Source: Candidatus Poseidoniales archaeon
Lineage (GTDB): Archaea; Thermoplasmatota; Poseidoniia; Poseidoniales; Thalassarchaeaceae
NCBI GenBank assembly: GCA_028283505.1
Contig: JAPOFX010000002.1
Location: 36,855-100,854 of the forward strand
DNA length: 64,000 bases
Direction: 5' to 3'
Shown here: positions 1 to 9,198 of the stretch, in pieces
Position numbering within the stretch: the first letter of the stretch is position 1
Layout: every line of letters starts with the position of its first letter
Notes under the pieces: generated by a model
Told to the model about the DNA's origin: nothing
The model's input: the letters and a program-made list of their open reading frames with translations, nothing else
Databases searched by the model: none
Translations under genes and position numbers: made by a program

Positions 1-33
1 CACTATGAATGCGGCAGTCTGCTTTCTCCTCAT
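1..33 (-). CDS. possible N-terminus of a gene running off the left edge
   Basis: A minus-strand ATG at 31-33 opens a frame that stays open to base 1 and reads MRRKQTAAFIV. Two arginines and a lysine followed by small and hydrophobic residues resemble the start of a signal peptide. A run of G lies a few bases upstream of the ATG on that strand. Only eleven codons are visible, so this is a guess about a truncated divergent gene, and chance is a fair alternative. Confidence 0.3.
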   Translation of the reverse strand, partial: MRRKQTAAFIV

Positions 34-225
34 GGAATGCCCCCAGCTAAGTGACCATCAACGTCCTCGACTGACTTATGATGGTGATGGAGCGTCGTTC
101 GGACATGTATTCAAATGAAGTGTGTATGGAAAAAGCGAAAATGTCCAAAAATTGGCTTCAAAAAATATGATCATAGGATTTGTTCAAATGTCGTCAGCTC
201 CCGCATGCCCCCGATATCCGTGAGT

Positions 226-1023
226 ATGGAGATAACGCATCTGGGAAGTGGAAGCAGAGGCAACTCTGTCTTACTCTCAACTCCGGAGTCCAATGTTTTG
301 ATTGATTGTGGCTTTTCCCTGAAGAAAACTGAGTCTAAATTGCAAAAGTTGGACGTTGATCCAAAAGACATTGATACTATCTTAGTAACACATCACCACT
401 CTGACCACTCCAAGTCGGCGTTGAGGGCGTCTAAGAAGTGGGGTTGCAATCTAATCAGTAATGCTGAGACTGCAAGAAGATTAGAATGGGAGGGCACAGC
501 AAGGCTGAAAGTTTTCTCAGAGCTAGAAAGAATTGATGCGGGCGTTGACATAAGCTTACTCACAGTCCCTGTGCCACATGATGATTCCGAAAATGTGGCG
601 GTCATAGCATGTGACAGTGATGGGAAGAGAGCCGCGGTCGTTACAGATCTGGGAGAGGTAACCGCTGAGTTAATTTCTCATCTCAAAAAATGCAATCATA
701 TTTCTATTGAGGCAAACTATGACCGGGATAGGCTGATGAGGGGAAAATATCCTGATTCTCTGAAAAGGAGGGTATCTGGTAGAGGGGGTCATCTCTCTAA
801 TTATCAGACTGCCAATGCACTCCAAGAGATCGTGCATCCGGATCTGAGTAGTATAGTTCTCTGCCATCTTTCAGAGAGTAATAATCTACCTCATATTGCG
901 GAAAGTGAAGTACTCATGGGAATTTGCGACAGATTTAATGGAAGTCTAAGTATATCCAAACAAGAAGGTCCAGATTTCAGTAATTGGATTGGACAGAGTA
1001 ATCCCGAAAGGATAGTTGTATGA
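226..1023 (+). CDS. MBL-fold metallohydrolase, YycJ/WalJ-like exonuclease family
   Basis: A 265-residue beta-lactamase-fold hydrolase, probably a cytoplasmic metal-dependent nuclease or phosphodiesterase. The family start LGSGSRGNS is at residues 6-14. The metal motif HxHxDH falls at H56, H58, D60 and H61 within THHHSDH. The later signatures EANYD, GHLSN and CHLSESNN match the YycJ/VicX subfamily, which in bacteria has 5'-3' exonuclease activity. I chose the ATG at 226 because homology begins there; the frame is open to 115 and an ATG at 205 is also possible. The gene is convergent with the STAND ATPase, with stop codons abutting at 1023/1024. Family assignment is firm; the substrate in archaea is not known to me. 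Confidence 0.85.
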   Translation: MEITHLGSGSRGNSVLLSTPESNVLIDCGFSLKKTESKLQKLDVDPKDIDTILVTHHHSDHSKSALRASKKWGCNLISNAETARRLEWEGTARLKVFSELERIDAGVDISLLTVPVPHDDSENVAVIACDSDGKRAAVVTDLGEVTAELISHLKKCNHISIEANYDRDRLMRGKYPDSLKRRVSGRGGHLSNYQTANALQEIVHPDLSSIVLCHLSESNNLPHIAESEVLMGICDRFNGSLSISKQEGPDFSNWIGQSNPERIVV

Positions 1024-3552
1024 TTAATGTCCCATAACTACTCTGTGCACAGAATTTTGTACCTCTCTCATTCTGTCAACTGCACCCAATTCTCTGAATA
1101 CAACGAGTGACCTTTGCAAGTAATCCATCCTCTGTGAGCGATTGCTTTCAACCTCTCCAAGACGGGACAAAATTTCTCCCTGCATCATTCGGAAATCGTT
1201 TGCCTCAGCGATTGTTAATGCATCGAGATAGTGCTGTGCGGCTTCTTCGGTACTACCTGCGTCACTAAGAACCTGGCCGAGAAGAATCTCAACCTCCACG
1301 GCACTTCTAGGATCGGATTGGTCTGAGAGGATCTCTAATGCTCCAGTGTAATGGTGCATTGCTAAATTATTATCCTTTATTCTAGCATAGTATCTACCAA
1401 GGACAGCTCTCGACCTAGCGTGGAGTTTCTCTTGATTATTTTCTGCGGTTTCGTCATGGGCCTTCATTGCATGTTCCCTTGCCCTATCCATCTCCCCCAT
1501 TTCTAGGAAGGCTGAAGCTAGTCTAATTCTGGCCTCAGTAAGCTCAGGCGAGTCCTCTGATTCTAATAATTCCTCGACGTTTCCATATACCTCTATTGCC
1601 CTCTTGTTATCTCGCTGGCGCCTGAAGATATATCCCATGTTATTGTACGATCTGGCTGCTCCTTGTGCGTCCCTAAGTTTGATTTGCATCTCCAATGCCT
1701 TCTTGTGAAGGGATAGTGCTTTATCCATCTCCCCTTTCTTTACTGCCAAATCTGCCCGAGATGAGTATATTCTAGCCAAGGAGGTCGTAAGTTTGTGCTT
1801 AACAGCAATAGGAAGGGCGAGATCATATTGCTCCTCAGCTTCATCCCATCTGCCTTGGATAGACAGGATATCCCCCGTCAACTCGTGAATAACGAAACGT
1901 GTCCTTGGCCCGAACAAACTGGCTTCCAGGACTCTCAGGATTCCGAGAAGTTCTATGTGTCCAGCCTTGACCAGGGAATGGCCCTCCTCGGATAGTGCCT
2001 CAGCAAGCCCCTCTGTGTCTCCTGACATGTGGAGGTGGTGGATGTACTCAATACTCTCCGAAGGGTTTCCTTTCCTGACTCTGTACCATTCAGCGGCATT
2101 GGCGTGCAAGGATTGGCTCAATGAGTCCTCCATCGATCTTGTTAGGAATTCCCTTACCAAATCGTGAACATCGTAATTCTCACTATCCGCCTGCCTGGCA
2201 AGTCCTTTCTCGACCAAATCATCTAGGAGATCGGTTTCCATGTCCATTCCTGAAATTGCCTCCAATGGCATAGGCTCCCGGAATACCGCAATTGCTCCCA
2301 ATAATCTTTTTTCAGCGCCCGACAGTCTGCTGAAAATCTCCTTTTCAACGAAGGCCTCCAAGGTCTCGTGGAATGTTCCTCCAACACTTCCTCTGTTGAT
2401 TAGCTCAAGTACCAATGGATGACCTCTTGAAAGATTGTGAATGTGTAAAAACTGGGGCATATCAATGTCTTTCATTGTGGTTAGGATTTTCCTACTTGCT
2501 TCTTGATCGAGACCATCTAGTGGCATGACAAGTGTGACTATCCTCCCTGAAGTATCAGATTCTGGAACAACCATCCTAAAGGATCTCGAGAACATTACCA
2601 AACCTACATTTTCCAGTTCTGGAATTTTCAGCGAAAGTCCCCTAAGTACTGAAATTAGCGTTTCATCACCGACTTTGTGAAGATCGTCAATTACTACCAA
2701 GGCCGGAGACGTACTCAGGGCTTCCGACATTAGGTTCACAGCCATCTGGGGCTGTGGCACGGGGGAAGACGCAAGATAGTCTGACAGATCGTCGCTTCCC
2801 ATGGCAGATAGCCATTCTGCCATCGCTTCAAGAAAGGCCCTTGAGCCCTCCCAATCCTGACAACGGTGGTATAGCAGATTTCTCCTGTGTGTAAAGCTTT
2901 CAATCAGTTTGGCTGAAAGTGAAGTTTTTCCGATTCCAGCGATTCCAGGAACCAATATAGAGCCGGACTGATGCTCCAGCAAATTTACCATGTTCTCTAG
3001 CTCTAATTCCCTGCCATAGAACCTCCTAGTTCTGGGTAGGTCGCTGAGCGAGGTTACTAATTGCTTCTCGATATGTTTCGATAGATCTCGCTCAATCAAA
3101 TCTGCTGAGAGGACTGACAAATCTATCGTCCCGGAGTCGTCTAAGTATCTGATGACATCAACATGCCGTAGGGGAAGATCGGTATTTTCTAATGCTTCTG
3201 CAAGCTCCATGGTCGACGCTCTTCCATCCTTTCCGATTACCCTTACATTTTGCTTCCCAACCTTGGACCAAATATCATCAGCTAACTTAGCCCCCTCGTC
3301 AGTAAGGAAATACGCCTTTCTCTTCCTTGAAACACCAGTAACGTGGGCTTGCTTCTCCAACAAGTAACCTTGGTCCCTTAGGCCTGAAATAGCGCGTGGG
3401 ACATTTGATCTAGCGATAGATACTGCATTTGCGATTCCCATTTGAGAAAGAGCGAATGGGACTTCGACTTTTTCGGCATGATCTACGTAGTCCCTGAGGT
3501 GTAGTAGAATCCTCTCTTGGACCCCCGGCTTTGGAACAGCAGTAACGGTCAT
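1024..3552 (-). CDS. winged-helix STAND-type ATPase with C-terminal TPR repeats
   Basis: An 842-residue cytoplasmic protein. Residues about 10-90 form a MarR-like winged helix (LTDEGAKLADD resembles the wing and C-terminal helix). A P-loop ATPase follows, with Walker A GIAGIGKTS at 203-211 and Walker B VVIDD ending at D289-D290. From about 560 to 835 there are tandem helical pairs of tetratricopeptide type, such as ALSLHKKALEMQIKLRD and AARSYNNMGYIF. This order (DNA-binding head, NTPase switch, TPR sensor) recalls MalT/AfsR-like STAND regulators, with the DNA-binding domain at the N-terminus. It is last in the minus-strand block, 59 bases after the beta-helix protein. A regulatory role in surface-protein expression is inference only. 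Confidence 0.8.
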   Translation of the reverse strand: MTVTAVPKPGVQERILLHLRDYVDHAEKVEVPFALSQMGIANAVSIARSNVPRAISGLRDQGYLLEKQAHVTGVSRKRKAYFLTDEGAKLADDIWSKVGKQNVRVIGKDGRASTMELAEALENTDLPLRHVDVIRYLDDSGTIDLSVLSADLIERDLSKHIEKQLVTSLSDLPRTRRFYGRELELENMVNLLEHQSGSILVPGIAGIGKTSLSAKLIESFTHRRNLLYHRCQDWEGSRAFLEAMAEWLSAMGSDDLSDYLASSPVPQPQMAVNLMSEALSTSPALVVIDDLHKVGDETLISVLRGLSLKIPELENVGLVMFSRSFRMVVPESDTSGRIVTLVMPLDGLDQEASRKILTTMKDIDMPQFLHIHNLSRGHPLVLELINRGSVGGTFHETLEAFVEKEIFSRLSGAEKRLLGAIAVFREPMPLEAISGMDMETDLLDDLVEKGLARQADSENYDVHDLVREFLTRSMEDSLSQSLHANAAEWYRVRKGNPSESIEYIHHLHMSGDTEGLAEALSEEGHSLVKAGHIELLGILRVLEASLFGPRTRFVIHELTGDILSIQGRWDEAEEQYDLALPIAVKHKLTTSLARIYSSRADLAVKKGEMDKALSLHKKALEMQIKLRDAQGAARSYNNMGYIFRRQRDNKRAIEVYGNVEELLESEDSPELTEARIRLASAFLEMGEMDRAREHAMKAHDETAENNQEKLHARSRAVLGRYYARIKDNNLAMHHYTGALEILSDQSDPRSAVEVEILLGQVLSDAGSTEEAAQHYLDALTIAEANDFRMMQGEILSRLGEVESNRSQRMDYLQRSLVVFRELGAVDRMREVQNSVHRVVMGH

Positions 3553-3611
3553 GGGTTTGTTAGCGGCAACACCTATTCAAGAATGTTCGTGAAGGAAGAG
3601 TGTTAATTGAT

Positions 3612-6600
3612 TCATTGATTATTATCGCCCTCGGGGACCCATTCCTCTTTTTCATTGTCCCACAGCCAACCCGGGTGATCATCGTCTTTGACAAACCTGC
3701 CTTCTCCATTATCCGGCCTCTCTTTCTTGTTATAGTTGTGGACTTCCTCGGCTTCATCTTCAAACTCGATAAAGAAATAGGCGAAAGCTCCGATGGCAAC
3801 AATGAGAACAATCGCAATTATCACGAATATGGACAGGCCTCCAGAAGTAGTATCACTGACTGTAATCTTTGACCCTTCGTAGTCCATACCTCCGTACTTG
3901 AACTGAGGAGTCGCAGATCCTGAAATTCTCGATGCAGGGATCCCGATTGACCATGTAGAGTCTTCTGATACTACGGTGCTATTCACAGGGGTTCCGCTTA
4001 TGGTGGCGGTAACAGTCCTTCCTGGTAGTCCAATTCCGGTAAAAATGGCGGTCTCATCTTCTAATATCCTGGAATCCTCCGGGGCATCAACCACGAATTC
4101 TATTCCGACTACCTTAATACTCATCGGGATAGAGTTGGCCTTCGAGCTAAATTGATCTGAAGCTACAAAGACAACATCATTGAGTGACCAGCCTGATATA
4201 TCGGCATCGAAGAATGACATCGATGTTGGGTTATATCTTGCTTTTCCGTCGGCGGAGATAGTAATCACGACAGGGTGTTGGTCATCAGAGTCGGTATCTT
4301 CACTATCATACACAGACAGAAGTAGTTCCTGATTTGGATCTGGGTCGGCAAAGAAATTCAGTAGGTCTATCTCAAAGCTTGTGCATCTATCTGCTGATTG
4401 GGAGTTTATTTCGCAGTAAAGTATTACTTCTTCAGGCCATTCTGTTTGATCGAAAATAGGTTGATTGTTGCCTGCATCCGGAGGGTTATCGGCAATTATA
4501 TTGACTGTTTTCCAATCACTATAGTCAAACCCGTCATATGACCTCATTCTAATCTGATATTCTGAGTTGTGCCTCAAAGCCCTAGAATCCCAAGTTGAAA
4601 TGAATTCACCATTGAGATTGAACTCAGTGACTGATTCTGAATGAACCTGAATCATGCCGTTAGCAGTGTCCAATACCTCAATATCCACTCTAGTGACGTC
4701 ATTATCATTATCCCTTGCAACGCCGGAGAATGTAGATTCCTCTGAAACTGGCATCCTATCTGATTCCTTTGGGGATGATATGCTAATAAATGGGGCACTG
4801 TTTGAATTATCGATGGTTAGAGTGAGTTCTGCTGGAGAGCATTCGTCGATTATCCCGTTACAGAAATCTGAGTCAGAGGCCCAGATCTTGAATGTGTAAT
4901 CAGCAACGATCCTTGGCTGTCCGCTGAAATCCCATGTCCACATCCAGGATGTCCCGCCTGAGACTGGAGTAACAACTTGGAAATTAGGGCCCTCGATTTG
5001 GAAATATATTTCGGAAATGTCCTTTCCGCATTGAGAAGGGCAACCATAGTAATCGTATGCCGCTCCTTCAAACGTGACTGTTCCATCAGAATGTGTGGAA
5101 AGCGGACTTGGGGAGCTCACAGAGACTGTAGGTGCTTGCGAATTCAGTTTTACAGAAATCATAGAGATGGGACTGTAGTCAATCCCGTCAAAAGCGCGGA
5201 ACTGGAAAACGTAGTCTCCTTCCGCCATTTGTGACATGTCTAATTCGTAGTACCACTCCTTGAATGGGTGGTTATCTCTGGTAACTTCGCCGTAAGATGA
5301 CCCTGAGGAATCAATAGCCATGTTGGCTTCTGACCAGTCACTAGTAAGTGGGTCTCTCACCTCTATTGAATGAACGTACCCCTTCTGTTCCCATTGTGCA
5401 CTTTCATCGGTTGGATAGAATGATGATAGGATTCCATCATGGGCATTTCCTGTTATGTTGACTACCTTTCTGAAGGAATGACCTTGGTCTTGGGTGATGG
5501 AGATTGATGGTGCTAAATTAACTAAATTGGCAGTTCCCTGATAAGATGTATCGTCTAATGTGAATTCGCCACTGTCTAATCCAAAGCCGAACTTGTATGC
5601 CGTATACCTATACAGGGAAAGTTCCCTGGTCCCGGCCGAATGATCGCAATCATCGTCATCGCTATCTGAGAGGAGATCCCCATCGTTATCAATCCCATCT
5701 GAGCATGAATCCTCATATTCATCATCTGCAAAACCATCTGGGTTGTTCCCGCCTCCAAGGCCCCTGAAATCTAGATGGAAGTCTGAAGGTAAAGCGAACC
5801 ATGGAGTGTATCCGTCGGACATTGTTTCGATATCGTAGAGGTCGTTTCCTAGAGCGTCCTCCACGAGAATACTTGCTCCTTCCACCCTTTCCCCATTTAC
5901 GAGAGCTTGGAATTTGACTAATTCGGCCCTTCTAACTTGCACCGCGTAAGGCGTTGGTTGAGTCTGAATTGCAATGGAAGAACGATCGATATTTGACAAT
6001 CCTGCAAATGTCAAAACTGTAGAGTTGTTATCCATTGACAGTGCCAGAGGGAAATTTCTGGGAGTAAGGTTATCGCAGTTAGAACACTCTTGGACTTCGG
6101 TTGGTATAATTCCATTTTGGAATCCATTCAATGGCCATGCCTCTTGATCTGGCCACGAAAGGACGACAGGGTACTGTCCCTGAGGAGGAGATGGTATGGA
6201 TTCTGATTGTACGGTTACGGCACTCTTGGTGATGTTGTATGTGGTGCCTATTCCATTCCAGATATTTTCAGAGAAAAAGGCTAATGTTCCATACTGCTGA
6301 TCACCAGCATAACCAGAATCATAATGTTTCAAGATGGCACCTGTTCCAGCTGCATCCCAGGTGTTTCTCCTGATATCCAATAGAGCGCCAACTGACCTGA
6401 TTCCATCTGAACTGCCCGCATCGATTTCATTGTCGTACATTGTCAATCCTGACCTGTATGCAAAAACAGCCGGACAAGTGAACTCTCCGCCGAAGTGTAA
6501 TGAGCTGGAGCAAGTAGCTGGATCGGTTGAAATTGTATTATTTGCGAGGAATGCCCTAGCTGCACTTGGAGCAGGTGCGTTACTCCCGTACTCTCCTGCG

Positions 6601-7841
6601 ATAATTGCCTCTCTGTTAGTATCGAAAATCGTGTTGTTCTCTGCGATTACATCGAATGATCCGTACATCCAGAGGCCGTTCCATCCACCTATGGGCCCGA
6701 TTTCATTGTCCATAATCTCAGCATAGCTAGAGAAAACAGCTATTCCACTGCCCTGTGAAGCCCCTGACAATTCATTGTTGTAAATATAGGCATGCCCCCC
6801 TCCATAAACGGTTATTGGAGTTCTCTGTGCAGTGGTGATCTGATTTCCAGCAATGGTATTATGATAGTCTATTTGGCCCACACTTTTCAGACTGTAGATG
6901 TCAATGCCGTTGCAGTTTACAGAGATGTCTGAGTTAGTTACCGAACCTGATGAATATCTGAGTGAGATTCCGTAATCGCCGACTGGGATTTCTGCTTCAT
7001 CTATTTCGATGAATGCGTCTTCAACCCATACAGTCGGTTTCCCTCCAGCATTATTTCCACATCCGTTATCTGAACCGATTAGTACAGGGGAGGACATAAT
7101 CAATGGGGTGATTGGTGTTCCGGAGCTGTAGATTTGAACAGCAGGGCCATCGACCCCACTGTCTTCATCATTGCCCACGATGTACTCACCGCCAACGAAC
7201 TGTGGTTGCGCTAAGCCGGTTGTCAGGACGCTGCTCGAAGCGATGTCCTGGAAGTCTATTTCTGTCAGAACCGGGCTAGCTCCGTCAAGAACTAGTGCGG
7301 CATATTTGAAACCATTCTGGTTATCTACGAAATGTGGAATCCCCCAAGCCCCGTCAATTGTCAGAAATCTCAATCCTGACTGTGAGAGGTCGATTGAATC
7401 TCTGACTATCAGCCCTTCATAGCACGATGGATCGGTGATTGTGATTTCGTACTGACCCTGTGATATACCGTTACATTCGCCCTCTGCGCTTTCGTTTTCC
7501 GGTTCCTCCCAACTAAAGGTTATCCTCTGAGCTGAATTGGCATTGCTGCTTGCACCACACGAAGAGAGACCGATGCATATGCTTCCTCTAGCGTCTAGAT
7601 GCGTACCATTCGGAAAGATGACATTAGTACTAGGCTCTATTATTAGCTTGGCCCCAGATGAGATGACCACGTCGCCTGTGAGTTCATGGGTTCCCTGCCA
7701 ATATTCAACACCGGAGATGGTTCCTGATGTGGTCTCATTGGAAGCAGCCACTGTCGATGCAGGACCTACCAGTGCAATGAAAATACTAGTCATCATCAGC
7801 ATCACCAGAATTGATGAGCTGGTTCTCTTATTGCGGGTCAT
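3612..7841 (-). CDS. secreted, membrane-anchored right-handed beta-helix surface protein
   Basis: A 1409-residue exported protein. Residues 1-33 are a signal peptide ending in STVAA. Residues about 45-560 contain repeated short strands with Asn turns (YIYNNELSG, AEIMDNEIG, VIAENNTIF), typical of parallel beta-helix proteins. An acidic segment with GIDNDGDLLSDSDDDD near residue 700 looks calcium-binding and is followed by several Ig/cadherin-like domains. A transmembrane helix (about 1334-1358) is followed by a roughly 50-residue charged tail ending in GWLWDNEKEEWVPEG. It is likely anchored with a cytosolic tail and may bind glycans or serve adhesion; no catalytic residues were recognised. It lies 73 bases downstream of the subtilase and is probably co-transcribed. 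Confidence 0.75.
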   Translation of the reverse strand: MTRNKRTSSSILVMLMMTSIFIALVGPASTVAASNETTSGTISGVEYWQGTHELTGDVVISSGAKLIIEPSTNVIFPNGTHLDARGSICIGLSSCGASSNANSAQRITFSWEEPENESAEGECNGISQGQYEITITDPSCYEGLIVRDSIDLSQSGLRFLTIDGAWGIPHFVDNQNGFKYAALVLDGASPVLTEIDFQDIASSSVLTTGLAQPQFVGGEYIVGNDEDSGVDGPAVQIYSSGTPITPLIMSSPVLIGSDNGCGNNAGGKPTVWVEDAFIEIDEAEIPVGDYGISLRYSSGSVTNSDISVNCNGIDIYSLKSVGQIDYHNTIAGNQITTAQRTPITVYGGGHAYIYNNELSGASQGSGIAVFSSYAEIMDNEIGPIGGWNGLWMYGSFDVIAENNTIFDTNREAIIAGEYGSNAPAPSAARAFLANNTISTDPATCSSSLHFGGEFTCPAVFAYRSGLTMYDNEIDAGSSDGIRSVGALLDIRRNTWDAAGTGAILKHYDSGYAGDQQYGTLAFFSENIWNGIGTTYNITKSAVTVQSESIPSPPQGQYPVVLSWPDQEAWPLNGFQNGIIPTEVQECSNCDNLTPRNFPLALSMDNNSTVLTFAGLSNIDRSSIAIQTQPTPYAVQVRRAELVKFQALVNGERVEGASILVEDALGNDLYDIETMSDGYTPWFALPSDFHLDFRGLGGGNNPDGFADDEYEDSCSDGIDNDGDLLSDSDDDDCDHSAGTRELSLYRYTAYKFGFGLDSGEFTLDDTSYQGTANLVNLAPSISITQDQGHSFRKVVNITGNAHDGILSSFYPTDESAQWEQKGYVHSIEVRDPLTSDWSEANMAIDSSGSSYGEVTRDNHPFKEWYYELDMSQMAEGDYVFQFRAFDGIDYSPISMISVKLNSQAPTVSVSSPSPLSTHSDGTVTFEGAAYDYYGCPSQCGKDISEIYFQIEGPNFQVVTPVSGGTSWMWTWDFSGQPRIVADYTFKIWASDSDFCNGIIDECSPAELTLTIDNSNSAPFISISSPKESDRMPVSEESTFSGVARDNDNDVTRVDIEVLDTANGMIQVHSESVTEFNLNGEFISTWDSRALRHNSEYQIRMRSYDGFDYSDWKTVNIIADNPPDAGNNQPIFDQTEWPEEVILYCEINSQSADRCTSFEIDLLNFFADPDPNQELLLSVYDSEDTDSDDQHPVVITISADGKARYNPTSMSFFDADISGWSLNDVVFVASDQFSSKANSIPMSIKVVGIEFVVDAPEDSRILEDETAIFTGIGLPGRTVTATISGTPVNSTVVSEDSTWSIGIPASRISGSATPQFKYGGMDYEGSKITVSDTTSGGLSIFVIIAIVLIVAIGAFAYFFIEFEDEAEEVHNYNKKERPDNGEGRFVKDDDHPGWLWDNEKEEWVPEGDNNQ

Positions 7842-7914
7842 GGCGAGGGGGCATCGTAAGCGGATTATAACAAGTCGGTATCTTCGTTTTAGCCGAGCGT
7901 TGGAAAATCCAAGA

Positions 7915-9198
7915 CTAAAGATCGGAATTTAGCTCAAATGAGAGCTGATTTGCCCATTCAACGGCATTTAGTGAACCATATCCCGATGTCGAACTATGAT
8001 TTCCTTCCGATGAATCTGGCCTATCTGCTGAGTTTGCCAATGCTCTCTTCACCAAGTCCATCTCTTCAGGGTCGATCTTATTATTATCCCCTGCAATATC
8101 CTCTCCAAATTTCTCGAGCAACAAGGCTAATGCTCCTGAGACGAAAACTGTGGAGTCGCTAGTTCCAGATGAGTAGGCATATGGTGGATTAAGACTTGTA
8201 GAGGCAGTTGAAAAAATATTTACCCCTGGGGCAGTTATTTCCGGTTTTTGGTCAGGATACGTTCTAGGCTGTCCAGTGTATGGGTCTGTTTCCGATCCAG
8301 AAGCGCTGTCCCCCCAGGTCAATCCAGAACTTCTATCGGCACCAACGGCAATTACGCCTCTAATGTTGGCGGGAACAGAGACGTCTGCAGATTCAATACC
8401 AGTATTCCCTGCTGCGGCCACGACAAAAATTCCTGCATCTAATGCTTCTTGGACGGCAGTTACAGTCTCTGTTTCCATTCCCATTCCTTGGCCCGGGTCA
8501 GAACCTAGACTCAGACTAATTATGTCTGCCTCTTGAGTAATCCTACACCATCTTATGGCTAAAGAAACTCTATCCTGTTGACCAGAGGTTCCCTCCGGAC
8601 CTAATGCTAATGCGACCGATATGGACGCTTCGGGTGCAACTCCAACAAAGGTACCATTCGAGGCGATGATTCCTGCCATCATTGTTCCATGGAACTCGCT
8701 TCCAACATCCCGCACTTCCTGGTTTCCTTCTTCGATGAAATCCCTGAATCCAACTAAATTTATTCCAGAGAAGTCAGGATGGCTAACGTCTATTCCTGTA
8801 TCGACGATGCAGACAGATATTCCTGATCCATACAATCCCTCGCCCTGTAATTCCCTGATACCGGTAGTCTCGTATGCCCATTCTGAATCTGGCAATATTG
8901 GAGTCAGATATGAGTTAATGAACGGCCATGAGAGTAGCAGTGCTACCGTCCCGATAGAGAAGAAGACTGCCCCCCATGGCCACAGAGCTTCCTTTAATGG
9001 ATCGAGAGGCCAGCGTAACATGCGCGCTTCTTCGTCTGTCACACCATAGGCAGAGCCGGGATATCCCGGAGCGTGGGGGTCCACTGTAGTCAGCAACCTT
9101 GGGTCCTCTGGCTCGGGCATGAGCTCGAGGCGATCCATTGCGGGCACACTCCCCCCTGGTGCATCGTGCATAAATAACGGTGTATCAGAACGGTGCAT
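7915..9198 (-). CDS. membrane-anchored subtilisin-like serine protease (S8)
   Basis: A 427-residue S8 peptidase. A hydrophobic helix at about 73-95 would place the catalytic domain outside the cell. The triad is visible: D133 in CIVDTGIDVSHPDF, H170 in EFHGTMMAG and S347 in SSGTSDST. The oxyanion Asn is N265 in AAAGNTG. The block after the Ser reads DSTVFVSG where the family usually has MAxPHVAG, so the conserved Pro after the nucleophile is absent. The ATG at 9198 lies inside the end of the STT3 fusion gene (14-base overlap), which suggests coupled translation; a start at 9139-9141 would lose the overlap. It probably processes exported proteins or digests external protein. Confidence 0.85.
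   Translation of the reverse strand: MHRSDTPLFMHDAPGGSVPAMDRLELMPEPEDPRLLTTVDPHAPGYPGSAYGVTDEEARMLRWPLDPLKEALWPWGAVFFSIGTVALLLSWPFINSYLTPILPDSEWAYETTGIRELQGEGLYGSGISVCIVDTGIDVSHPDFSGINLVGFRDFIEEGNQEVRDVGSEFHGTMMAGIIASNGTFVGVAPEASISVALALGPEGTSGQQDRVSLAIRWCRITQEADIISLSLGSDPGQGMGMETETVTAVQEALDAGIFVVAAAGNTGIESADVSVPANIRGVIAVGADRSSGLTWGDSASGSETDPYTGQPRTYPDQKPEITAPGVNIFSTASTSLNPPYAYSSGTSDSTVFVSGALALLLEKFGEDIAGDNNKIDPEEMDLVKRALANSADRPDSSEGNHSSTSGYGSLNAVEWANQLSFELNSDL

Noticed and set aside
115-225. N-terminal extension of the YycJ-type protein
   Set aside because: The residues before the ATG at 226 have no family similarity, while the family's conserved start follows directly after it.
6334-6726. 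130-codon plus-strand frame inside the beta-helix gene
   Set aside because: Antisense to a continuous, well-supported reading frame and lacking recognisable features.
8621-9049. 142-codon plus-strand frame opposite the subtilase
   Set aside because: The minus strand holds the full catalytic triad; this frame is its shadow.
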